Origin: Streptococcus parasuis
GTDB taxonomy: Bacteria; Bacillota; Bacilli; Lactobacillales; Streptococcaceae
Length of the DNA: 64,000 nt
Assembly: GCF_021654455.1 (NCBI RefSeq)
Contig: NZ_AP024276.1
Span: 1,736,001-1,800,000 of the forward strand
Direction: 5' to 3'
This document shows, in pieces, positions 25,874 to 35,674 of the stretch (the stretch's first letter is position 1; each line of letters opens with the position of its first letter). Both the position numbers and the translations under genes were made by a program. The notes under the pieces were generated by a model that had not been told where the DNA came from, searched no databases, and was given only the letters and a program-made list of their open reading frames with translations.

Positions 25874-26749
25874 TTACTCTACATCGATAACTGGCAATTC
25901 ATCCGCATTTTCAACTGGCACTGTCAAGTCTTGACCACCATAGTATTTCTCAGAGATAGCTTTTAAGGTCCCATCTGCTTTCATAGCCTCTATGGTTTCA
26001 TCCAGTTTTTCTTTCAAACTATCATCGGATTTGCTCATCACAATCCCTTGTTCTGTAGGGTTGTATTGGGCATCTCCCATTTTCACTTTAATGTCCGGGA
26101 AGTTCAATTTCACCCATTGAATCGCCATAACCTGAGTGAAGTAGTCATTTGGAATAAAATCTGTACGACCTGTCGATACATCGCGGAGATACACATCATT
26201 TGTCACATTGTCATAAATAACTGGCTCCGCACCTTGTTTTTCAGCAATTTTCATATACTGAGTACCAGCTCCACCACCTGCTTTTTTACCAGCCCAGTCA
26301 CTTAAGTCTGCAGCTTCAATACCAGAAGATCCATCTTCACGAACGATGTAGCCGCCAACTGAATACTTGTAAGGGATAGAAAAGTTGTACTTTTCCTTAC
26401 GAGCTTCTGTCATATCAAAGTTATTCACAGAAATATCAACCTTGCCACTATCTACAGCAGTGAATGCTTCTGCTACACCAATTTCTTGATATTCGATTTC
26501 AAGATCCAATCGCTTACCAATTTCGTTGATCATGTCAATTTCATAACCAACTAGTTCCTTATTATCATTATAGTATGATGTTGGGAACAAAGTACCTGGT
26601 GTTGCTACTTTCAAAACACCGGCTTCTTGCACCTTTTCCCACTGCGTTTGTTCAGCAGAGGAACTATTTGTACTCGAACTACTACTAGAGCATGCTGACA
26701 ATGCCAGAGCAGAAACCAGAAGCGCTGAGACCAAAATTTTTTTCAACAT
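25874..26749 (-). CDS. Amino-acid ABC transporter binding lipoprotein
   Basis: A 291-residue family 3 solute-binding lipoprotein. The signal peptide ends in LSAC followed by a Ser/Asn-rich linker. The mature domain shows LKVATPGTLFPTSYY, LVGYEIDMINEIGKRL and a DISVNNFDMTEARKEKYNFS segment, typical of polar amino-acid or cystine-type binders. The start was set at the ATG at 26749, which follows AAAGGAG; an in-frame TTG lies two codons earlier. It forms a transport unit with the permease downstream. Confidence 0.92.
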   Translation of the reverse strand: MLKKILVSALLVSALALSACSSSSSSTNSSSAEQTQWEKVQEAGVLKVATPGTLFPTSYYNDNKELVGYEIDMINEIGKRLDLEIEYQEIGVAEAFTAVDSGKVDISVNNFDMTEARKEKYNFSIPYKYSVGGYIVREDGSSGIEAADLSDWAGKKAGGGAGTQYMKIAEKQGAEPVIYDNVTNDVYLRDVSTGRTDFIPNDYFTQVMAIQWVKLNFPDIKVKMGDAQYNPTEQGIVMSKSDDSLKEKLDETIEAMKADGTLKAISEKYYGGQDLTVPVENADELPVIDVE

Positions 26750-26868
26750 AAACAATCTCCTTTGGAGCCATTGCCCCTATAATCTTTTTTGGTGTTACCT
26801 CACCAACTTTTATAGGTTAACATTTAGAAATCGTTTTTGCAAATAATTGAACCGAAAAATGTATTCCC

Positions 26869-28326
26869 TTACATTTCCCAACACTTTGAGACCTCCAGAG
26901 TTTCAGCCACTTGAAGTAAGATATCTTCTCTTCCTTTTGCAGCTGTCAATTGAACACCTATTGGTAGCCCATTTTTAGCGTAGTAGGTTGGTAAACTGAT
27001 TGAGGGTTGACCTGTAATATTGGCGTGTTGGGTAAACGGTGTCCAAGCTAAACTATCCTCGAACATGTCCCAAATTAACTGTTGTTGTTCCGACATTGAT
27101 AATTCTTGCGAATGCAATAAGCGATTTACCATCTGATCTGAGGAAATAAATTGCTCTAAGGTTGGTGCAATATCTGCTACTGTTGGTGTCAACAATAGAT
27201 CATAGGATTCATGAAAAGTTGCCATTTTTGCACTGTATTGGTCCCAATCTTGCAAGACTTTGGAGTAAAGTTTAGCTGGAATAGTTTGTCCACTTTGATA
27301 GATAGCCCATGTCATTGGTTCCATATCCTCCACCGTCATAGGCCGTCCGATAAATGCTTCAATATCGTCAAACATTTGGGCAGTCTCCACGCTATTCATG
27401 AGATAATAGGCTTTCATCACCTCAATGCCATCTAAAATTGGTGTTTTTAGCTCTTCCACCTCGTATCCAAGTGCCTCTAACTGTGGTAAAAGCTGGATAA
27501 CAGCATTTTTTGCATCATTTGAAACTAACGTTCCAATTGGAGCTTGAAGGCTAAAAGCGATTTTAATCGGCTTTGTCATCGGACAAAACAGGGAATCTTT
27601 GACTAAGGGAGCAAGTGGAAAGGGAGCCTCAACCTGATAGGTTTGTAAGTGAAAAAGAAGACGCTTGGTATCTCTTATGGATTTGGTCAAAGCAAAATTG
27701 CTGGAAGCTCCCTGCCAACCACGATAGGAAGAAGGTCCTACAGGAACTCGTCCTCTACTTGGTTTGAGCCCAATCAAGCCATTAAATGAAGCTGGAATAC
27801 GAATGGAGCCTCCTCCATCAGAAGCTGCCGCAATTGGGACCATTCCTGAAGCAACTGCTGCCGCTGCACCACCACTAGACCCTCCTGCATTTCGTGTCCT
27901 ATCAAGTGGTAACCGTACAGGTCCATGAAGACTTGAATCAGAAATATTTTTAAAACCAAATTCAGGTGTATTTGTGCGCCCCAAGATAAGGAAACCCATA
28001 TTTTTAAGGGCTTGTACAAAATAATCTGTTTGGCTAGCAATGCTAGCTTTAAACAAGCGAGATCCAGATGTAGAAGGTTGACCACTTTCATTTTGCCCCA
28101 AATCCTTCAATAGGAGAGGAACACCCAAGAATGGTTTATCTTCACCACCATGACGATCAAGGCTATCTGCTTCAGCTAAGGCAGTTTCATACTGTTTTGA
28201 GACAACCGCATTATAAAGAGGATTCAATTTCTCAATGGTTTGGATAGCATCCTCAACTAATTCTCTTGAAGAAATTCGTTTTTCTCTGATTGCTTGGGAC
28301 ATGGCTGTCGCATCTTTAAATTCCAT
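26869..28326 (-). CDS. Amidase signature enzyme
   Basis: A 485-residue amidase-signature hydrolase. The catalytic triad is Lys74 (PLLLKD), Ser150 (NAGGSSGG) and Ser174 ([11 protein letters not shown]). It hydrolyses a C-N amide bond; the substrate cannot be told from sequence. It is too divergent and too far from gatC/gatB to be GatA. It is upstream of the amino-acid binding protein and permease on the same strand, which may hint at amide scavenging. Confidence 0.88.
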   Translation of the reverse strand: MEFKDATAMSQAIREKRISSRELVEDAIQTIEKLNPLYNAVVSKQYETALAEADSLDRHGGEDKPFLGVPLLLKDLGQNESGQPSTSGSRLFKASIASQTDYFVQALKNMGFLILGRTNTPEFGFKNISDSSLHGPVRLPLDRTRNAGGSSGGAAAAVASGMVPIAAASDGGGSIRIPASFNGLIGLKPSRGRVPVGPSSYRGWQGASSNFALTKSIRDTKRLLFHLQTYQVEAPFPLAPLVKDSLFCPMTKPIKIAFSLQAPIGTLVSNDAKNAVIQLLPQLEALGYEVEELKTPILDGIEVMKAYYLMNSVETAQMFDDIEAFIGRPMTVEDMEPMTWAIYQSGQTIPAKLYSKVLQDWDQYSAKMATFHESYDLLLTPTVADIAPTLEQFISSDQMVNRLLHSQELSMSEQQQLIWDMFEDSLAWTPFTQHANITGQPSISLPTYYAKNGLPIGVQLTAAKGREDILLQVAETLEVSKCWEM

Positions 28327-28363
28327 TTGTTACCTCACTTTTCCCTTTAAGGGTAACATGGAT

Positions 28364-28399
28364 AGAAAAAATCAGCAAGTATTCCTTACTGATTTTTCC
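28364..28399 (-). terminator. Terminator of dnaJ
   Basis: On the minus strand AAAAATCAG and CTGATTTTTT pair around a 13-base loop, just after the dnaJ stop. Confidence 0.85.
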
Positions 28400-28401
28400 A
28401 A

Positions 28402-29538
28402 TTATAAGTCATCAAATGCATCTTTTACTTTATCAAAGAAGCCTTTTTTCTGTGGTTTTACATCAATATTCCCAGCTGTAGCGAATTCTTTTAGAGCAGC
28501 TTTTTGACGATCGTTTAATCCTGTCGGAGTCACAACATTGACAGTAACATACTGATCGCCCATCGCTCCACCACGAATGCTAGGCGCACCTTTTCCTTTT
28601 AGACGGAATGTTTTACCAGTCTGGGTACCTTCTGGAATAACCATGTCCACATCACCGTGAACAGTTGGTACATGAACAGTGTCACCTAAAGCTGCCTGAA
28701 CAAAGTTCAGATTCAATTTATAGTGAATCGTTGTTCCCTCACGCTCAAACTTGTCTGAGGCTTGAACCTGGATAACGACATAAAGATCTCCATAAGGACC
28801 GCCATTAAAACCAGCTTCCCCTTGACCTGCTAAGCGAATACGTTGACCTGATTCAACACCCGCAGGGACTTTAACTGTTACTGTATGAGCTTGTTTTTCA
28901 TGACCAGTACCATGACAAGTTGTACATGGGTCTTTGATTTGTTTCCCACGACCGTGACAGACATCACAAGTCATTTGGCGACGCATGGTTCCAAGAGGTG
29001 TTTGTGTATCCACATTAATGACACCAGAACCATGACAGCGACCACAGGTTACTGGACTAGTTCCTGGTTTTGCACCAGAACCTGAACAGGTCCGGCAGGT
29101 TGCTTCACGATTGTAGGAAACTTCTCGTTCCACACCAAAAATCGCTTCTTCAAATTTCAAGTTGACTGCATACTGCAAATCATCCCCTTGACGAGGTGCA
29201 TTAGGATTACGGCTTGCACCGCCTCCACCAAAGAAGCTTGAGAAGATATCTTCAAAACCGCCGAAACCAGCTCCATCAAATCCACCAAAACCACCTGCTC
29301 CACCACCGAAGCCACCATTGGCTCCTGCAGGACCATATTGATCATAGGCAGCCCGTTTTTGAGGATCGCTCAAAGTTTCATAAGCCTCTTGAACTTCCTT
29401 ATATTTATCCTCCGCACCCGGATCCTTATTAATGTCTGGATGGTATTTTTTTGAAAGCTTCCGATATGCTTTTTTTATCTCGTCCTGAGAAGCATCCTTA
29501 GAAACCCCCAGACGATCGTAAAATTCAGTATTATTCAT
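28402..29538 (-). CDS. dnaJ: Chaperone DnaJ (Hsp40)
   Basis: A 378-residue class A J-protein. The J domain at the N-terminus includes the HPD motif. A Gly/Phe-rich linker (about 75-110) follows, then four zinc-finger repeats ([32 protein letters not shown]) and the C-terminal substrate-binding domains. It delivers clients to DnaK and stimulates its ATPase. It is separated from dnaK by 669 bases of repeat-rich sequence rather than being tightly linked. Confidence 0.98.
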   Translation of the reverse strand: MNNTEFYDRLGVSKDASQDEIKKAYRKLSKKYHPDINKDPGAEDKYKEVQEAYETLSDPQKRAAYDQYGPAGANGGFGGGAGGFGGFDGAGFGGFEDIFSSFFGGGGASRNPNAPRQGDDLQYAVNLKFEEAIFGVEREVSYNREATCRTCSGSGAKPGTSPVTCGRCHGSGVINVDTQTPLGTMRRQMTCDVCHGRGKQIKDPCTTCHGTGHEKQAHTVTVKVPAGVESGQRIRLAGQGEAGFNGGPYGDLYVVIQVQASDKFEREGTTIHYKLNLNFVQAALGDTVHVPTVHGDVDMVIPEGTQTGKTFRLKGKGAPSIRGGAMGDQYVTVNVVTPTGLNDRQKAALKEFATAGNIDVKPQKKGFFDKVKDAFDDL

Positions 29539-29550
29539 AATTTATGATAC

Positions 29551-29630
29551 AAAAGGCGTTAAGAAAACCGTATGAAAATAGGAAACTGATGACGCAGTGT
29601 GTAAAACATACTAGGAAGTTTATCTTTTTC
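29551..29630 (+). repeat. Heat-shock-cluster repeat, copy 1
   Basis: It reads GGCGTTAAGAAAAC..., then GAAAATAGGAAACT, a variable hairpin and AGTTTATCTTTTTC. The same order of blocks recurs at 30128-30201 and 32860-32940 on the minus strand. It lies just 5' of dnaJ. Confidence 0.7.
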
Positions 29631-29956
29631 ACTAGGTTTTTAGCCTGTGTTCGAATAAACGAACTTGTATTCCTTTCTTTGAAATGTTGAAAGTAGCCCG
29701 TGTTCGATTACGAACACTTTCCTTTTTATAAAACTTAGACCAAGTGAAAATAGGGAGTGAAAGTGCCCAGTGGACACTTTCAGCCCTGTCATACAAAAAC
29801 AATAAGCGACAGGTATTTCTCAAAAAGTCTATCCCCAGACTTTTTGACTTTTTCACAGAGTCGTAGACGTATTCAATTCTGTAAAAGTTAGAAGGCTATT
29901 TACCCAAAAACAGAGGCTGGGTTGCAACCTCTGTGATCGGAAATTTTATTGACGAA

Positions 29957-30003
29957 TGATTTCTATTTTCTAGAAAATGAGAACTGAGTTCGAGCTAAGA
30001 ACC
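29957..30003 (+). repeat. 47-bp direct repeat, unit 1
   Basis: It shares the core GAGTTCGAGCTAAGAAC and most flanking bases with 30077-30123, at a period of exactly 120 bases. Confidence 0.75.
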
Positions 30004-30076
30004 TTAGCCGCAGTAGCGGTAACCGTTAACTGATGAGCTACTTTTAGTAGCCAACAGTTTTGGTGTCCTCACTTCC

Positions 30077-30123
30077 GAATTTCCATTCTCGAGAAGATGA
30101 GAATTGAGTTCGAGCTAAGAACT
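30077..30123 (+). repeat. 47-bp direct repeat, unit 2
   Basis: It is the partner of 29957-30003. It differs at a few positions, including ATTCTCGAGAAGATG against ATTTTCTAGAAAATG, where the palindromic centre is conserved. Confidence 0.75.
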
Positions 30124-30127
30124 TCGG

Positions 30128-30201
30128 AAAAAAGATAACTTTCCTTGAATGCAAGCATTCAGCGTCAAGTTCCTATTTTTCTGTCGTTCTTTTAACGCTC
30201 T
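30128..30201 (-). repeat. Heat-shock-cluster repeat, copy 2
   Basis: On the minus strand it follows the dnaK stop codon: GAGCGTTAAAAGAACG, GAAAAATAGGAACTTGACGC, a GAATGC/GCATTC hairpin, AAGTTATCTTTTTTC. It is inverted relative to copy 1. Confidence 0.7.
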
Positions 30202-30207
30202 CACATC

Positions 30208-32046
<1,839 letters not shown>

Positions 32047-32139
32047 TTAATTTACTTTCTTTTCAAGTAGTTTAACGACTTTTCGGTCAAGTTTTTTATT
32101 ATTTTGGAAAATAGCAGAGCGACCTTAGTGTTTCAGTTT

Positions 32140-32218
32140 GCTTTTAGTACTAGGCAACGAGCCGAAGACAGTACTGGAGTACGGCAAGGCGAGTTCAAAT
32201 AATCTCTTTTATTTGAAG
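32140..32218 (-). repeat. Partial streptococcal intergenic repeat, grpE-dnaK spacer
   Basis: The 252-base spacer holds AGTACTAGGCAACGAGCCG and AGTACGGCAAGGCGAG, which resemble the core of a repeat common in streptococcal genomes (CTAGGAAGCTAGCCG... GAGTACGGCAAGGCGA). A TTCAAATAA/TTATTTGAA hairpin follows at 32195-32218. The resemblance is from memory. No gene was seen in the spacer. Confidence 0.5.
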
Positions 32219-32283
32219 TTGGAAATAAGGAAACGGAGTTTCCTCTGCCGTCGAAGTAATTAAAGATAAACTGGAAAACTAAG

Positions 32284-32796
32284 TTATTCTGACACCACCA
32301 CCATAGCCGGTCTCAACAGACGTTCATGCAACTTGTAGCCTTTTTGGAAGACTTGTGCGATGCGTTCTGCTGGGCAGTCGTCTGTAGCTGGGACTGTTTG
32401 AATGGCCATGTGAAGATTTGGGTCAAAGACATCTGTAGCGACTTCTTCCACCCCTTCTTCTTTAAGGGCTTGAATCAAGCTTTCCTGCACCATTTCCAAG
32501 CCTTTTTTGACATCATCAGTCAATCCTTCGACTTGAAGCGCGCGTTCCAAGTTATCCAAACTTGGCAAGATTTTCTTAGCTAAATCTTGCGAACGGTAAC
32601 GTTGAATGGTTTGGCGTTCCTCGTTGGCACGACGTTGGATGTTTTGCATTTCAGCATGGGCACGGAGGTACTTGTTTTCAAATTCCTCTGCACGCTCGTT
32701 TGCCAAGTCCAATTCTGATTTTTCAGGAGCTTCGACAACTTCTTCTGTTGTTTCCACCTCCTCAACAATTTCTTCATTTTTGATTTCTTCTGACAA
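32284..32796 (-). CDS. grpE: Nucleotide exchange factor GrpE
   Basis: A 170-residue GrpE. The acidic N-terminus (about 1-40) leads into a long coiled-coil helix ([20 protein letters not shown]) and the C-terminal beta domain with [19 protein letters not shown]. It releases ADP from DnaK. The start codon is TTG (32796-32794) with GAGGT upstream; no ATG fits. It sits between hrcA and dnaK in the HrcA-controlled cluster. Confidence 0.97.
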   Translation of the reverse strand: MSEEIKNEEIVEEVETTEEVVEAPEKSELDLANERAEEFENKYLRAHAEMQNIQRRANEERQTIQRYRSQDLAKKILPSLDNLERALQVEGLTDDVKKGLEMVQESLIQALKEEGVEEVATDVFDPNLHMAIQTVPATDDCPAERIAQVFQKGYKLHERLLRPAMVVVSE

Positions 32797-32859
32797 GTTG
32801 TTTACCTCTTCACTTTCTATTATTACTTTAACAAATAATAAACCGAGTTCGGGCTAGAA

Positions 32860-32940
32860 ACTGAGAAAAAGATAGATTTTCTTGTGTCTGATGACACCGT
32901 GTCAATCTCCTATTTTTCAATCGTTTCCTTCACGCCGTCA
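32860..32940 (-). repeat. Heat-shock-cluster repeat, copy 3
   Basis: On the minus strand, right after the hrcA stop: GGCGTGAAGGAAACG, GAAAAATAGGAGATTGACAC, a GGTGTCATCAGACACAAG hairpin, then CTATCTTTTTCTCAG and a shared TAGCCCGAACTC end. It is clearly related to copies 1 and 2. Confidence 0.7.
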
Positions 32941-32944
32941 CATC

Positions 32945-33979
32945 TTAATTAACTTCATAATGATTACTACTCAAATATCTGTAGTAATCAGTTAATTTCA
33001 TAAATAGGACGCGGCTGATGATGTTGATTAGGCTCATCTGCCTACGATAGTCCATGTCAACAGGACCAAGCAAACTCATCTGAGCCATACCCCGATAGGG
33101 GATAGGAAAGCGATGATGAATCACCGTTATGTCTGCAAGAGCTGGATCTCTGTGCTCGGCTATCACAATGCTGGACTGCTGATTCGGTGCCAATCCTTGT
33201 CGTAGTTCTGGCGCCAGAAGTTGTGGGCTATCCAATAATTGGTAGGTAGCAAGATTTCCATAAGTTAGCGAAGCAACTTTGCCACTAATAAAGACTGTTT
33301 CTTGAAATAAGTTTGAAAAAATGTAATCCATCAAATCTAAGACATTGTCCGTTGTAGTAAAGTATCGCTGTACCACTTGAGGTATTTCCGTCCGCAATTT
33401 ATAGTGAATAGACAGAACTGTCTGTCCAACAAATCGTTCATCAACTAGGCGTTTTAGTACTTCCAAATCCCTTGATAAAAAGTTCTTCGGAATCGCAAAT
33501 TGGACAGTGACTGGCTTGGACTGATCTAGTGTCAAAACTGCCAAAGCATCGTGATTACTTAGCTGTACTATATCAAAGGAAGTCAACTGTTGACTGGTCG
33601 GCTCCACATCTAAAATAACTGATGTGTATTCTGTCAAATCTGCTAAAACCTGACTGGCCCGCTCCAATATATCTTCTAGTTTAAAAGCTTCAAAATCGAA
33701 AGCCTTAACTACCTGATAGACATCTTCCTCATCAATATACTCTAAATTCAGTGAATGATTTACAAAATATTGAAAACCAGCTCGACTCGGTATCCGTCCA
33801 CTAGACGTGTGTGCTTTTTCCAAAAGGCCTAATTGCTCTAACTTAGCCATATCATTTCGAATCGTTGCTGAGCTAGAAGAAATCATCTCCTGCAGAGCTT
33901 TAGAACCAACGGGCTCATGATAGCGCGTAAACAATTCAACAATCAAGTTTAAAATGTCATTTTGACGTTGGGTAATCAT
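32945..33979 (-). CDS. hrcA: Heat-inducible repressor HrcA
   Basis: A 344-residue HrcA. The N-terminal winged helix ([20 protein letters not shown], with [13 protein letters not shown] as recognition part) is followed by the GAF-like and dimerisation domains. It binds CIRCE and represses the class I heat-shock genes; GroEL keeps it active. The frame is open to 34120, but 33979 has GAAAGGAG just upstream and gives the family N-terminus. Two CIRCE elements lie upstream, so it regulates itself and the cluster. Confidence 0.97.
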   Translation of the reverse strand: MITQRQNDILNLIVELFTRYHEPVGSKALQEMISSSSATIRNDMAKLEQLGLLEKAHTSSGRIPSRAGFQYFVNHSLNLEYIDEEDVYQVVKAFDFEAFKLEDILERASQVLADLTEYTSVILDVEPTSQQLTSFDIVQLSNHDALAVLTLDQSKPVTVQFAIPKNFLSRDLEVLKRLVDERFVGQTVLSIHYKLRTEIPQVVQRYFTTTDNVLDLMDYIFSNLFQETVFISGKVASLTYGNLATYQLLDSPQLLAPELRQGLAPNQQSSIVIAEHRDPALADITVIHHRFPIPYRGMAQMSLLGPVDMDYRRQMSLINIISRVLFMKLTDYYRYLSSNHYEVN

Positions 33980-34012
33980 CTTCGCTCCTTTCATGAACAC
34001 TGTTTTAGTTAC

Positions 34013-34113
34013 GATCAATGAAAATCGACAGTAGCCTAGGAAGCGAAGCCGAATGTAGAACTGAGGTTCACAAAGGCAAGCAGACAACGGATAGTGTTGA
34101 CTTTCGAAGAGCG
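34013..34113 (-). repeat. Streptococcal repeat element in the hrcA 5' leader
   Basis: On the plus strand it runs from GATCAATGAAAATC to GACTTTCGAAGAGC, with CTAGGAAGCGAAGCCG and CAAAGGCAAGC between. The ends and core resemble a short repeat widespread in streptococci (CAATGAAAATC ... GATTTTCGAAGAG), recognised from memory. It lies between CIRCE-1 and the hrcA ribosome binding site, so it is transcribed as part of the leader. Confidence 0.55.
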
Positions 34114-34225
34114 TTAGCACTCTCTTGTAACGAGTGCTAAGCTATATACTCTCATTATACGCTGAAAAAATAGATTGTCAAGAGAAAAAGACAAAAAATT
34201 AGCACTCTTTTGCTTAGAGTGCTAA
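34114..34225 (-). promoter_or_regulatory. hrcA promoter with two CIRCE elements
   Basis: CIRCE-1 is TTAGCACTC-N9-GAGTGCTAA at 34114-34140, and CIRCE-2 is the same at 34199-34225. Both arms are perfect in each. The minus-strand promoter TTGACA (34176-34181), 16-base spacer, TATAAT (34154-34159) lies between them, so HrcA could bind on both sides. Confidence 0.97.
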
Positions 34226-34241
34226 AAATCAGTCTGAGGAC

Positions 34242-34745
34242 CTAGTTGTTTTTTACAAGTCGATAAAAACGGTATCCAATCAACAGCACGAGAGGGATAT
34301 AGATAGCGGAAAGAACAAGCGTAAATACATCATTATGCTCATTCAGATTCATCCCTATCAAAATGAAATAAAGTCCTAAGGATAGTAGAAAGCGTCTTTG
34401 GATGATTGTTTTAACAAATACCAGCTTGCTTTCCCTATCACCGTATATCTCAAGATCTCCCTTTACAGCTGCCTTCCTAAAAATAACGAAGCTTTGGCAT
34501 GATGTGACAAATTCCCAACCATAGTCCTCGTACATGCGTAGATAGGATTCTCTATCCTTGTTTTTTCTTTCTTTAAAATCAACTTGGTAGGCGACATCTT
34601 CTGGCTCACATTTTTCAAAATGATAAAAGAAGTTCCAACGAATTTTAGTTAGCCTCCACCCTTTCCGATGCATTTCAGTCAGATACTGCGCCTGCTGATT
34701 GAAATCCGTGATAAAAAATACTTTACACTCTGTCTTAGTCTCCAT
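34242..34745 (-). CDS. DUF2812 membrane-associated protein
   Basis: A 167-residue protein. The N-terminal DUF2812 domain (KVFFITDFNQQAQYLTEMHRKGWRLTKI, then VAYQVDFKE and EDYGWEFV) is followed by two C-terminal membrane helices (about 115-133 and 139-158). In Firmicutes this family is commonly coupled to a PadR regulator, as here: the genes overlap by 11 bases. The start at 34745 follows GGGGGAAAG. It may be a target or partner of the PadR protein; its role is unknown. Confidence 0.85.
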   Translation of the reverse strand: METKTECKVFFITDFNQQAQYLTEMHRKGWRLTKIRWNFFYHFEKCEPEDVAYQVDFKERKNKDRESYLRMYEDYGWEFVTSCQSFVIFRKAAVKGDLEIYGDRESKLVFVKTIIQRRFLLSLGLYFILIGMNLNEHNDVFTLVLSAIYIPLVLLIGYRFYRLVKNN

Positions 34746-35058
34746 AACTTTCCCCCTTACTATTTCGATAGAGCCGTTCAATTCGAGCCAATTCTATGTC
34801 TAAAATTTCTCGACCTGTTTCTGTTATTTGGTAAAACTTTCGCTTGTCTTCTTCTCTGACAAAGGCAATCAATCCATCTTTCTCCATTTTCGACAGGGCG
34901 CCGTACATGGTCCCAGGGCTAATCACAACCTGACCTGCCGTGACTTCCTTGGTCTTCTGGGTAATATCATAGCCATGCCGTTCTTCCTGTAAATGAAAGA
35001 GAATATAAAAGGCTGTCTCTGTCATGGGAACATAGATGCGTTTTAACTTATCGTTCAT
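34735..35058 (-). CDS. PadR family transcriptional regulator
   Basis: A 107-residue PadR protein with a winged helix: TETAFYILFHLQEERHGYDI, then VISPGTMYGALSKMEKDGLI. The C-terminus is short, as in the PadR-s2 group. It overlaps the DUF2812 gene. A perfect 21-bp palindrome lies between its promoter and start codon, which predicts autorepression of the two-gene operon. Confidence 0.92.
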   Translation of the reverse strand: MNDKLKRIYVPMTETAFYILFHLQEERHGYDITQKTKEVTAGQVVISPGTMYGALSKMEKDGLIAFVREEDKRKFYQITETGREILDIELARIERLYRNSKGESYGD

Positions 35059-35078
35059 AAAACTCCTTTCGCACTACG

Positions 35079-35130
35079 ATACATCGAACTTCGATGTATT
35101 TATTATATCGCACCTCGATGCACTTGTCAA
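35079..35130 (-). promoter_or_regulatory. padR promoter and 21-bp palindromic operator
   Basis: The minus-strand promoter is TTGACA (35125-35130), 17-base spacer, TATAAT (35102-35107). ATACATCGAA-C-TTCGATGTAT (35079-35099) is a perfect inverted repeat just downstream of the -10. A second TCGATG half-site lies in the spacer (35114-35119). Confidence 0.85.
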
Positions 35131-35158
35131 GAAAAAAATCAGAGAAAACTCCCTGATT

Positions 35159-35419
35159 TCATTTCTTGATTATTTTAGAAAATGGTGTTTTATGTGTCGT
35201 AATAAAGTTTTCAAGCCAGCTAGCATCATCGCTCTCCGTCGCTACTTCTTCCCTTTCCTCATCCGTGTCTTGTTCTTCATCGTCTGAAAAATCGACTTTT
35301 CCAAACAGAACTACCTTGCCCTCCGTTTCAGCACTTGCTGAACTGCTATTAGTTGTTAGAAGCCCAAAAGTTACAAAACCTAGCATTGCAAGAGCACCTA
35401 AAACAAGTAATTTCTTCAT
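35159..35419 (-). CDS. Small secreted acidic protein
   Basis: An 86-residue protein with a Sec signal peptide (MKKLLVLGALAMLGFVTFGLL, predicted cleavage after ASA in SSSASAETEG). The mature part of about 55 residues has an acidic patch (DFSDDEEQDTDEEREE) and a basic C-terminal end (KTPFSKIIKK). There is no Cys and no anchor motif. I do not recognise the family. GGAGG lies upstream; the adjacent ATG at 35422 is also possible. It lies downstream of an rgg gene on the same strand, with long inverted repeats in between. Confidence 0.7.
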   Translation of the reverse strand: MKKLLVLGALAMLGFVTFGLLTTNSSSASAETEGKVVLFGKVDFSDDEEQDTDEEREEVATESDDASWLENFITTHKTPFSKIIKK

Positions 35420-35448
35420 CATTATTTCCTCCAAGATAATTAAGAACC

Positions 35449-35596
35449 TGTATTCACAGTTCAGCACTTCTAACTAGGCTAGTTTTTCAGCTACTCACCG
35501 CTCGTTTTTTCAAAATACAGTTAGTATTCCCTCAAAAAACTGCCTTGATTAGCGAAAAACCATCTCTTCTCTAAAAGCACTTTTCTTGTGAATACA
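35449..35596. repeat. Inverted arms upstream of the small secreted protein gene
   Basis: TGTATTCAC (35449-35457) and GTGAATACA (35588-35596) are perfect inverted copies about 130 bases apart. A second dyad, TTGTAA/TTACAA, lies at about 35612-35634. They may be operator halves or RNA structure. Confidence 0.45.
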
Positions 35597-35674
35597 GTTT
35601 CTAAACATTGTTTTGTAAAGTTGTAAAACTTACAAGTATTATCTTACAGGAAATGACGAGCCACTTAAAATTCA

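Larger units (their letters stand above)
29539..30207. other. Repeat-rich spacer between dnaK and dnaJ
   Basis: No credible gene was found in these 669 bases. The spacer is bounded by inverted copies of a roughly 80-100 bp repeat (29551-29630 and 30128-30201). Inside are several hairpins (GTGTTCG/CGAACAC, GAAAGTG/CACTTTC, AAAAAGTC/GACTTTTT, ACAGAGG/CCTCTGT) and two direct copies of a 47-bp unit (29957-30003 and 30077-30123), exactly 120 bases apart. It has the look of a non-coding mobile (MITE-like) segment. Confidence 0.65.

Noticed and set aside
29632..29856. 74-codon minus-strand ORF in the dnaK-dnaJ spacer
   Set aside because: It has no ribosome binding site, consists of hairpin arms of the repeat region, and has no domain-like composition.
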